Assembly (NCBI GenBank): GCA_023412975.1
Contig: JAEZRB010000166.1
Location: forward strand, 1 to 6,219
Length of the DNA stretch: 6,219 nucleotides
DNA from: Bacteroidota bacterium
GTDB lineage: Bacteria > Bacteroidota > Bacteroidia > Chitinophagales > Chitinophagaceae
Direction of reading: 5' to 3'
Below, piece after piece: positions 1 to 6,168 of this stretch. Below the pieces are notes generated by a model. That model made no database searches. It was given only the letters and a program-made list of their open reading frames with translations, and had not been told where the DNA came from. Position numbers and translations under genes: made by a program. Within the stretch, counting starts at the first letter, position 1. Each line of letters opens with the position of its first letter.

Positions 1-1
1 T

Positions 2-49
2 CCACCTTTGGATAAGTTGCCGGCTGATTTGCGTGAACAGGTTAAATGA
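2..49 (+). pseudogene. Upstream in-frame fragment of the HEXXH peptidase gene, ending at an in-frame TGA
   Basis: Reading from base 2, the plus strand encodes PPLDKLPADLREQVK followed by TGA at 47-49. The same frame then continues without another stop (AYSSGQGEFS, 50-79) into the ATG at 80 and the HELGH peptidase. The fragment and the ten codons after the stop read like ordinary protein. From memory, relatives of this peptidase in Bacteroidota carry a similar PP-x-LP stretch followed by QGEFxxQPFFDLLALHELGH, so I think both pieces once formed one gene. A single substitution, for instance of CGA or TGG, would create the stop. The gene start lies outside the window. The alternative is that an unrelated upstream gene simply ends here, 30 nt before the next start. 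A sequencing error is also possible. Confidence 0.5.
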
Positions 50-79
50 GCTTATTCATCCGGGCAGGGTGAATTTAGT

Positions 80-544
80 ATGCAGCCTTTTTTCGACCTG
101 CTCGCCCTGCATGAACTGGGTCATGCGTTTCATTTCCAGGCGGGACTCACGATGCAACGGAAATGGATGGGCGAACTTTTCAGTAATATCCTGTTGCATA
201 CATTCATAGCGGAAAAGGTTCCCGACCTGCTACCTGCTTTGGTGATATTCCCCCGCATGGTAGTGGCAGGTGGCACCGAGGGTTTTTTATATACAAGTCT
301 TAAAGATCTCGAAGAAAAATATTTTGAAATAGGCTCAAAACATCCCCGCAACTATGGCTGGTACCAGAGCCGCTGGCATGTGGCGGCTGCTGAAATTTAT
401 GATGCCGGAGGGCCAAAGGTTCTGCAAAGACTATGGGCTGCACTTAAAGCAAAACCTGAAGTAATGGATGATAAAGCGCTCGGCAATTATCTCAGGACTG
501 TTGATACGACACTTGCGAATGTGATGCTTCAATGGGACAAATAG
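80..544 (+). CDS. HEXXH zinc-metallopeptidase-like protein, C-terminal portion (probably truncated by nonsense codon)
   Basis: This 154-residue reading frame carries the zinc-protease motif HELGH at residues 11-15, with zinc ligands His11 and His15 and catalytic Glu12. Glu32, in the block WMGELFSN 17 residues after His15, is the best candidate for the third ligand, which would make it a gluzincin-type enzyme; Glu45 (FIAEK) is an alternative. A second block that looks conserved, NYGWYQSRWH then AAEIYDAGG, spans residues 91-111. No signal peptide or membrane segment is visible. A catalytic motif only ten residues from the N terminus is unusual, because the preceding substrate-edge strand and helix would be missing. 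This is why I regard ATG 80 as an internal methionine of a larger gene interrupted at 47-49. No clear Shine-Dalgarno sequence precedes it. The substrate is unknown. The gene converges on the outer-membrane protein gene to its right. The frame is certain, the peptidase-like fold likely, and activity doubtful. Confidence 0.65.
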   Translation: MQPFFDLLALHELGHAFHFQAGLTMQRKWMGELFSNILLHTFIAEKVPDLLPALVIFPRMVVAGGTEGFLYTSLKDLEEKYFEIGSKHPRNYGWYQSRWHVAAAEIYDAGGPKVLQRLWAALKAKPEVMDDKALGNYLRTVDTTLANVMLQWDK

Positions 545-610
545 ATTAGTATCGAGAGAAAAGTTCATAGTGATAGCGTTGAGGTAAAAATACGCTGGTT
601 CAAAATTTAT

Positions 611-693
611 GGACACGAAGGGCACGAAGACGTACACGGAGGACACGGAGCAACTGGCGAAATCTCGCTGTGCTCGCAGTGTTCGCCGTGGTT
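611..693. repeat. 9-bp-periodic inverted repeat element in a convergent intergenic gap
   Basis: The left arm holds four 9-bp units: GGACACGAA (611-619), GGGCACGAA (620-628), a 3-nt insert, GTACACGGA (632-640) and GGACACGGA (641-649). The right arm has three units of the same xxxCACxxx design on the minus strand, reading on the plus strand GCTGTGCTC (667-675), GCAGTGTTC (676-684) and GCCGTGGTT (685-693). Units 632-649 match the reverse complement of 676-693 at 11 of 18 positions, so the arms could fold into an imperfect hairpin. A further degenerate stretch of similar composition follows at 711-737. Similar CACGGAGGACACGGAG / CTGTGTTC...GTGGTTA intergenic sequences occur, as I recall, in many phyla, often near GxxExxY or four-helix-bundle IVS-type genes. 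No such gene is present here, so this may be a decayed or non-autonomous copy. Lying between convergent genes, it could also help terminate transcription. The rest of the gap (545-610, 694-757) holds only a weak 5-bp stem (575-579 with 592-596). Confidence 0.6.
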
Positions 694-757
694 AGCTAAT
701 CTTTTTGAGAACGAAGGATGCACGTTGACGCGAAAGGTTTAGAATATACTTGTGTTC

Positions 758-3292
758 TTAAAAATTCCATCCCAGGCTCATCAGCGGCATCCTGTCTTCT
801 TTCGAAGCGGCATAACTGATAGTGAGCACAGCACGGTTAAATGGTGCAAACCAAATCCCGCCGCCGTAGCCCTTTGCCCATTTGTCGTTATCGTCATTAT
901 CAGCCCAAACTCTGCCTACGTCAAAAAACGCATGCATGCCAAATGATCCGGGAAACAGGTAAGTCTTAAAGCTGGAAATGCGCCAGCGTAACTCCATATT
1001 ATTATAAAGTTTAGTCTTCCCTGCAAACCGGTATTTGCGGTAACCGCGCAGGTGGTCATCATTGCCAAGGTATTGCGCCTGGTGTATTTCAAAGTCGCCG
1101 AAATTATGACCGCCACCGATACGGTTGGCGAAAACCAGCACTTTTTTAATCAACGGGATATAAAAACTGAAATCCGAATTTACCTGTGTTACGTCATAGC
1201 TGGCGGCATTCAGACCAGAGAAATGTCTAACTGCTGTTTGCCAGTAAATTCCACTTCCCGTTAGAGATTTATTGTCACGTGTATCGGCTGTCAGGGTAAA
1301 GCGACCGCCGGCATAAAGTTGTTTTGAAAAAGCACGGGTAGGATCGAGGCCTGGAGGAATTTCCTGCCCGATAAAACGTTTACGATTATAAGACTCTGTA
1401 GAGTCCATTTTAAAGAACTGGAAGCTGGGGCCGATGGTCATGAATACTTTATCGGAAAAATTTCTGCGTAGTTCAATCGCGAAATCTCCGAGGTTATATC
1501 TTGTCCGGTAATACCTGAATTTACCTGGTTTAGATTTATCATATACGGTAGAAGGACCGTAACCAAAAAAATTGGGGACATGCGGGGATTTGACATCGGC
1601 TTCTATCAACAGGTCGGTTTTACTGCCGATTACACTTATAAACTCTGCATTGTAACGAATGTTGAAAGCACGGGTGGCCAATGCATGGTTAAGCGTAATT
1701 GAGTGACTGTTTTTATAGGGTGTTTTTCGAAATCCGTGATGAATGATTTTCATCCATCCACCCAGGAAAACACCATCGTCAGGATTATATCCAACCGAGA
1801 TAAAGGGAATGACTTTGTTATATTGGTAGTACAGTGGGTCGAAATGATTGGCTATACTGTCATGCCTTAACTTTTGTTTGAACTTTCCACTAAAGCTATT
1901 ATTACCGTCCCGATCGTCATACACGATCGCACCTTCCGAACTGGCATTGTTCTCAAAATGGTCTTCACCTTTTCCGCCAATCATGCGGATCTTGATCTTA
2001 TCATTGTTGCCATTGACAACAAACCTGTCCTTACCACCAAAGCCATATATCCTGATCTCTTTAGTGTCCTGGGCATTGAACTTCCTATGAAATACGGTGT
2101 CATTTGTTCCCATATCAGAAATCAGCAGGTTGACCGAGCCGTCATCATGCCGTGTCACATTGATTAACTCATCTTTATCACTGGCAGTGATGTCAACGAT
2201 CTCGGCGAGAAACCGGTAATATTCCATCACGTCGGCCGCAAGATATTTGCGTCTTTCCTTAAGCGTGCTCACTATTTCTGGTCCCGAGATATCCCTGATC
2301 TCTGCTGGTTGTTCCTTTAAGGCATTTTCGATTACGGTGTCGACCATCCTGGAAAGGAAGACTGAAGTGATATTTTGCCAATCCTGTTCGGTAAGCTGGT
2401 TCAGGAAAAAACGGTCAAAGTTTCGGGCGGCAAAATTGAAACGTTTTATGTTTTTGGTTTTGGATTTTAATCCTTCCAGCTGGGGCACCAGCCAGGGCCA
2501 TTGCACGATATGCGGGATCACGCCTTCGTTAGTATAAAATGCCTGGTCCCGGTCTTTTGGGATTGGGTAAAATTGTTTCCCTTTCTTATGGTCAATAGCA
2601 CCCCATTCCCATTGTCCTTCATGCCGGTCGAAGTCCATCACAAACATGTCCAGTATGCGTGCCCGCAGCACGGCTTCCTGGTCTACGGTGTTGGAATTGT
2701 CTTCTATTAATTTTTCTACCACGTCCTCGGTATCATAGTCTTTTTTAACTGAATCGGGAATTTTTTCCTCCAAATAAGCCAGCAGGTTACCAAAATCCTT
2801 ACGATGTTCGCCGAGGGCGGGGTCATCGGGTATATAAACTATATGTGATTTGAGATAGGGAACGTCGACCGCTTCGGCCAGTATGGGCATTGACAGGGCT
2901 GAATAAGGATAGGAAGCCGATATTCCATCAGAAACCAGGTCTTTAGCCGCCTCGCTTTCAATGTCGCCGGGTAAGGTCTTGCTTGTTATAAATTTTCGTA
3001 TCGACCGGAAATTATATTCCTTACCGCTTGCATCCTCCAACCTTAAAGAGCGTGTTTGCTTGCCCCCGCCACGTTTTACCGGCTGCAATCCTTCAGCTTT
3101 CATATTGATCACTGGCACCCGTATCGGTGTTGTCCATTCCCGCCGGTAGTTGGCGCCCATCCAGAAGGTTCTTGATTTACTGATCCGAAACTCCTTTGAA
3201 GCCGGGGCTGTGATGGAGTCGCGGACCGGCTGGGCAAGGCTATCATTTGAAAAAAATAAGAGAAATGAAATACAAAAAAAGAAAAATCGCAT
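758..3292 (-). CDS. Omp85/BamA-TamA-type outer-membrane protein with N-terminal kinase-like domain
   Basis: I place the start at 3292 (844 residues) because it gives a clean signal peptide: Met-Arg, a Phe/Leu-rich core (residues 3-14) and a probable signal peptidase I site after SLA at 18-20. An in-frame ATG at 3400 would bury this behind 36 poorly signal-like residues. Residues about 85-330 form a domain with YNFRSIRK (93-100), DFDRHEGQW (220-228) and PIPKDRDQAF (243-252). Acidic-DRH followed by P-x-D-x-D-x-x-F recalls atypical kinases such as CotH and FAM20C; this is inference. A glycine-rich RTX-like stretch (413-446, with GFGGKDRF and IGGKGEDHF) precedes the barrel. Residues about 485-844 are the Omp85 barrel, with the loop-6 motif LRGY (748-751), FFDVGRVW (789-796) and a terminal Phe (GWNF) typical of BAM-assembled proteins. 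Bacteroidota relatives, as I recall, often carry an extra N-terminal metallophosphoesterase, absent here. The gene is divergent from the next Omp85-like gene. The barrel call is firm; cargo or substrate is unknown. Confidence 0.85.
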   Translation of the reverse strand: MRFFFFCISFLLFFSNDSLAQPVRDSITAPASKEFRISKSRTFWMGANYRREWTTPIRVPVINMKAEGLQPVKRGGGKQTRSLRLEDASGKEYNFRSIRKFITSKTLPGDIESEAAKDLVSDGISASYPYSALSMPILAEAVDVPYLKSHIVYIPDDPALGEHRKDFGNLLAYLEEKIPDSVKKDYDTEDVVEKLIEDNSNTVDQEAVLRARILDMFVMDFDRHEGQWEWGAIDHKKGKQFYPIPKDRDQAFYTNEGVIPHIVQWPWLVPQLEGLKSKTKNIKRFNFAARNFDRFFLNQLTEQDWQNITSVFLSRMVDTVIENALKEQPAEIRDISGPEIVSTLKERRKYLAADVMEYYRFLAEIVDITASDKDELINVTRHDDGSVNLLISDMGTNDTVFHRKFNAQDTKEIRIYGFGGKDRFVVNGNNDKIKIRMIGGKGEDHFENNASSEGAIVYDDRDGNNSFSGKFKQKLRHDSIANHFDPLYYQYNKVIPFISVGYNPDDGVFLGGWMKIIHHGFRKTPYKNSHSITLNHALATRAFNIRYNAEFISVIGSKTDLLIEADVKSPHVPNFFGYGPSTVYDKSKPGKFRYYRTRYNLGDFAIELRRNFSDKVFMTIGPSFQFFKMDSTESYNRKRFIGQEIPPGLDPTRAFSKQLYAGGRFTLTADTRDNKSLTGSGIYWQTAVRHFSGLNAASYDVTQVNSDFSFYIPLIKKVLVFANRIGGGHNFGDFEIHQAQYLGNDDHLRGYRKYRFAGKTKLYNNMELRWRISSFKTYLFPGSFGMHAFFDVGRVWADNDDNDKWAKGYGGGIWFAPFNRAVLTISYAASKEDRMPLMSLGWNF

Positions 3293-3462
3293 GTCTTGTT
3301 TTTCTTCAGATAAATCAAATGTCGTGCTAACAATAAAGGGGTAACTAAGTCCACACGCTCCTGGATATAATTCGCGGGGTGGCTTAATTGATTTTTTCAT
3401 AAGCCTATATCCCTAATTTAGCATGTACCTTGCATTGTTTACCTGTCACCAAATAGCTATGT
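3293..3462. promoter_or_regulatory. Divergent promoter region between two outer-membrane protein genes
   Basis: The 170 bp separate two genes read outward, so promoters for both should lie here. Bacteroidota sigma-70-type promoters have TTTG or TTG near -33 and TAnnTTTG near -7. On the plus strand the best candidate is TTG at 3388-3390 and TAATTTAG at 3414-3421 (one mismatch, 23-nt spacing), which would give a leader of roughly 35 nt before ATG 3463. On the minus strand the best I find is GACATTTG (complement of 3316-3323) with only a poor TTAG partner (complement of 3345-3348). The start context of the minus gene is A-rich (GAAGAAAAACAAGAC before ATG), as is common where Shine-Dalgarno sequences are not used. 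No operator palindrome stands out. Existence of promoters here is very likely; the exact elements are weak matches. Confidence 0.4.
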
Positions 3463-3502
3463 ATGCCCCCTGCAGGAAATACGCGTACCTTTTTACCTGT
3501 CA
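3425..3502 (+). repeat. Short gapped direct repeat across the leader and signal-peptide codons
   Basis: GTACCTT (3425-3431), a 6-nt gap, then TTTACCTGTCA (3438-3448) recurs as GTACCTT (3485-3491) directly followed by TTTACCTGTCA (3492-3502). The two copies therefore differ mainly by 6 nt missing from the second. The first copy lies in the untranslated leader of the plus-strand outer-membrane gene and the second within its signal-peptide codons. It may be the trace of an old tandem duplication of about 60 bp, or chance. Sequence flanking the copies is not alike. Confidence 0.3.
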
Positions 3503-5301
3503 TTTTCTTAATCACATGGTTTTCCTCTTTTGGGCAGGTGGACACCGCGACCAAAAAATCTATCGACAGCATTATTTTGCGTCAGCGGGGGATAATCGGA
3601 AAGCTCGCCCAAAATCTATTGGTGGATACCGCCGGGGAGGACCAGGGTTTGTTACGAAATGACCGCCCCTTCCAGAGATATAAAGGTCGAATAATTCGGG
3701 ATATTAAAATTGAAGCGCATGAATTTGATATTATTGATTCGTCAAGGGGCATCAATAACAAACTAAAGCGCCTTTCCAATCACCTGCATCGCAAAACCCG
3801 GGATTTTGTCTTTAGAAACCACCTGTTTTTCTCCCGCGACCAGCAATTATCCCCTTATATCATGGGTGACAACGAAAGACACCTTCGCGACCTGCCCTTT
3901 GTTCGTGATGCCAGGATACGTGTGGTGCCGGTCGCAGGTACCGACTCCGTGGATATTGTTGTGGTAACCTATGATGTATTGTCGATTGGCGGCAGTTTTA
4001 GGATGCACAATACGGAAACTGTTTCGGCCAGTATCAAAGAAGATAACATTATGGGTTATGGCGACGAAGTAAGCGTGCAGGGGCTTTTTGACGCTTCTAG
4101 AGCCGAGCAGTTTGGTTATGGCTTTGATTTCACCAAGCGTAATATTATGGGCAGCTTTGTGACGGTTTCGGCGGGATTCACCAATTTTTCCAAAACAATC
4201 CATCCGGGAAAACGTGAGGAAAGGCTTAGTTATCTTCGGCTCGCCCGCCCCCTGGTCAACCGGTTTATGAAATGGACCTATGGTGGTGAAGTGGAGTTTA
4301 GGAAGACGCAAAATTTCTACAGCACAGATTCCTTATATTTTCAGGACTACCAGTATAAATTTGACATCATCGATACCTGGGCTTCATGGAATATGGATGC
4401 TGATAAACCTGATGGAAATGGTAATGGCGCCGGACTACGTTTGAGACGCCTGCTTGGTTTGCGATGGGTGCAGCAAAAATTTGACTACCGACCTTTAAAA
4501 TTTGAGCAGGAATACGACTACCGTTATGCGGATCTACAGGCGGTTTTGGGATCGTTTAGTTTTTTTAGGCAAAACTTTTACAAGACCCAGTACATTTATG
4601 GTTTTGGTAGAAATGAGGACGTGCCAGAGGGCATGGAAGGATCTGCGACGCTTGGATGGACACGAAAACAGCAAAGAGAGCGACCTTATGTGGGTTTGAG
4701 TTTCCAGCATTATTTTTTTACAAAATCGCAACAATATTTTGACTATAGTATAAAGGCAGGAACCTATTTGCATCAGGGAAAACTGGAAGACATTGATCTT
4801 TTGGCGCGGGTAGACTATTTCAGTCACCTTCACAACATGAATAAAAGATGGAAGCAGCGTTATTTTCTCGGGGCCAGCATTACCAGGCAGATGAAAAGCT
4901 TGCTTGGTGAGCCGGTCCGAATCGAAAGCCAATATGGGCTGGAGGAGTTGAGAAATAACTTTGCTTCGGGTAATTTCAGGGCAACGGCGAAAGCCGAATC
5001 GGTTTTCTTTAGTCCATGGACCGTTTTATTTTTCCGGTTTGCACCTTTTGTATTTACCAATGCGACTTATATCAATTTAAAAGTCAACCAGGAATCGGTG
5101 CCCAAATTATATGCATCCATTGGAGGTGGCGTCCGGATCAGGAACGAAAGCCTGATATTTGGCACAACGGAATTCCGGGGCATGTATTTTCCGCGCAAGA
5201 ATTTCCGAAATGAGAGTTGGCGGTTTGAAGTCAATACAAATATCCGCTTTAAATACAACAGCAATTTTATCAGGCGGCCGGAGTTCGTTCCTGTCAATTA
5301 A
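3463..5301 (+). CDS. POTRA-domain Omp85-like outer-membrane protein with degenerate loop-6 motif
   Basis: The 612-residue product starts at the only usable ATG; a TAG at 3454-3456 closes the frame just upstream and the next in-frame Met is far downstream. Residues 1-25 look like a signal peptide (Arg8, hydrophobic FLPVIFLITWF at 10-20, likely cleavage near SFGQ). After a linker, residues about 76-172 read as one POTRA domain: IIRDIKIEAHEF, then FRNHLFFSRDQQLSPYIM, ERHLRDLPFVRDARIRVVP and DSVDIVVVTYD. Alternating amphipathic segments from about 175 to 605 fit a transmembrane beta-barrel. The stretch ELRNNFASGNFRATAKAE (495-512) lines up with the Omp85 (V/L)RG(F/Y) loop-6 region, but RGY is replaced by RNN. 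The protein ends in FVPVN rather than an aromatic residue, after a short basic tail. It is divergent from another Omp85-family gene and lies 60 nt upstream of a reductase gene. Role in outer-membrane insertion or secretion is inferred from the family; the client is unknown. Confidence 0.8.
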   Translation: MPPAGNTRTFLPVIFLITWFSSFGQVDTATKKSIDSIILRQRGIIGKLAQNLLVDTAGEDQGLLRNDRPFQRYKGRIIRDIKIEAHEFDIIDSSRGINNKLKRLSNHLHRKTRDFVFRNHLFFSRDQQLSPYIMGDNERHLRDLPFVRDARIRVVPVAGTDSVDIVVVTYDVLSIGGSFRMHNTETVSASIKEDNIMGYGDEVSVQGLFDASRAEQFGYGFDFTKRNIMGSFVTVSAGFTNFSKTIHPGKREERLSYLRLARPLVNRFMKWTYGGEVEFRKTQNFYSTDSLYFQDYQYKFDIIDTWASWNMDADKPDGNGNGAGLRLRRLLGLRWVQQKFDYRPLKFEQEYDYRYADLQAVLGSFSFFRQNFYKTQYIYGFGRNEDVPEGMEGSATLGWTRKQQRERPYVGLSFQHYFFTKSQQYFDYSIKAGTYLHQGKLEDIDLLARVDYFSHLHNMNKRWKQRYFLGASITRQMKSLLGEPVRIESQYGLEELRNNFASGNFRATAKAESVFFSPWTVLFFRFAPFVFTNATYINLKVNQESVPKLYASIGGGVRIRNESLIFGTTEFRGMYFPRKNFRNESWRFEVNTNIRFKYNSNFIRRPEFVPVN

Positions 5302-5317
5302 CATCATCCCTTTAACC

Positions 5318-5336
5318 ATCAAAGCCTTTTGATTTT
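5318..5336 (+). terminator. Weak AT-rich hairpin with short T-run after the POTRA gene
   Basis: ATCAAA (5318-5323) and TTTGAT (5328-5333) form a perfect 6-bp inverted repeat around a 4-nt loop, with the T-run ending at 5336. It lies 17 nt after the stop of the outer-membrane gene. The stem is AT-rich and short, so it could be a poor terminator at best, and transcription may well continue into the reductase gene 60 nt downstream of that stop. Confidence 0.2.
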
Positions 5337-5361
5337 GCGTATCTTGATGTAAAATCATGTC

Positions 5362-6045
5362 ATGAAGAATGTCATTGTAACGGGTGCGGCAGGGAACCTT
5401 GGACAGGCCGTTGTCAAAAAATTTTTGCATGAAGGATATAAGGTGGTCGGTACAGTCCATCGCGAAACACCAGTGACTGAAAAAAATGCCCACTATGAAC
5501 AGATTGTCATCGATCTTAGCGATGAGGTTAAAGTAAACGACTTCATTAATTCGATAATAAAAAAACTGGATTCTATCGATGCCGCTGTACTTACGGTTGG
5601 TGGTTTTGCCATGGGAACCCTGGAAACTACTTCTTCGGCCGATTTGACCAAACAATACAAACTCAATTTTGAAACCGCCTACCATATCGCCCGTCCGGTA
5701 TTTCTCAAAATGATGGAACAGGGTTCTGGTCGAATATTCTTCATCGGTTCCCGTCCGGGGCTTGAAGTAAAGTCGGGCAAATCCATGGTTGCTTACAGTC
5801 TTGCCAAATCGCTTCTTTTCCGGTTGGCGGAATTGATGAATGAAGAAGCCGGAAAAAGCGATGTGGTGGTTAGTGTTGTCGTTCCGTCTACCATCGACAC
5901 ATCCGATAACCGGCAGTCGATGCCCAAGGCTGATTTCAGTAAATGGGTCACACCGGAAGAGATTGCCGGAGTCATTCATTTTTATTGCAGCGGGGAAGGG
6001 CAGGCGTTGAGAGAGCCGGTTTTAAAGATTTACGGCCGGGGTTGA
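5362..6045 (+). CDS. SDR-family NAD(P)-dependent oxidoreductase
   Basis: This complete 227-residue protein is a classical-length short-chain dehydrogenase/reductase, a cytosolic Rossmann-fold enzyme that reduces or oxidises a carbonyl/hydroxyl using NAD(H) or NADP(H). The cofactor motif TGAAGNLG is at residues 7-14, an adenine-contacting Asp is at 51 (IDLS), and the active-site set is visible as Asn102, Ser130 (FIGS), Tyr145 and Lys149 (YSLAK). The usual NNAG motif is replaced by TVGG (78-81), followed by FAMG, and the usual PG motif after beta-6 reads PSTIDT (175-180). These variations recall the quinonoid dihydropteridine reductase branch, but I cannot assign a substrate. ATG 5362 gives a start just before the first beta-strand. 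An ATG five bases earlier is out of frame and ends after two codons. No signal peptide is present. It is co-directional with the upstream barrel gene (60-nt gap), so co-transcription is possible but unproven. Confidence 0.9.
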   Translation: MKNVIVTGAAGNLGQAVVKKFLHEGYKVVGTVHRETPVTEKNAHYEQIVIDLSDEVKVNDFINSIIKKLDSIDAAVLTVGGFAMGTLETTSSADLTKQYKLNFETAYHIARPVFLKMMEQGSGRIFFIGSRPGLEVKSGKSMVAYSLAKSLLFRLAELMNEEAGKSDVVVSVVVPSTIDTSDNRQSMPKADFSKWVTPEEIAGVIHFYCSGEGQALREPVLKIYGRG

Positions 6046-6168
6046 TGCAGCCGGGACTTCCATTCCCGCTCAGGAAACCCGGTCACCTGCTAAAGAGGGG
6101 TTCTGTTTTACGCAGATGTCATCCCGGTTGGCGGATAAGCGGGTTAATTTCATGCCTCAATTTTCCCG

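Noticed and set aside
575..596. AGCGT/ACGCT hairpin after the peptidase stop as a terminator
   Set aside because: The 5-bp stem has a 12-nt loop and no T-run directly after it.
3423..3662. Plus-strand open frame starting at ATG 3423
   Set aside because: It overlaps the signal-peptide region in another frame, is Cys/His/Tyr-rich in a non-protein-like way, and ends soon inside the outer-membrane gene.
3847..4311. Minus-strand open frame of 154 codons inside the POTRA-domain gene
   Set aside because: It lies opposite the POTRA and early barrel region, which has strong coding evidence, and its translation resembles no family.
5357..5365. ATGTCATGA overlapping the reductase start, as a minimal coupled ORF
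   Set aside because: It would encode only Met-Ser and has no supporting ribosome-binding context; probably chance.
5107..5979. Long minus-strand open frame of 290 codons under the end of the barrel gene and most of the reductase gene
   Set aside because: It is antisense to two genes with clear family motifs, spans their boundary, and its translation shows no recognisable domain or signal; it is a shadow frame.
6046..6168. Several GC-rich short inverted repeats (CGGGA/TCCCG, CCGGG/CCCGG, AACCC/GGGTT) as a reductase terminator
   Set aside because: Each stem is only 4-5 bp, the alternatives overlap, and none is followed by a T-run, so I cannot support a terminator or structured RNA.
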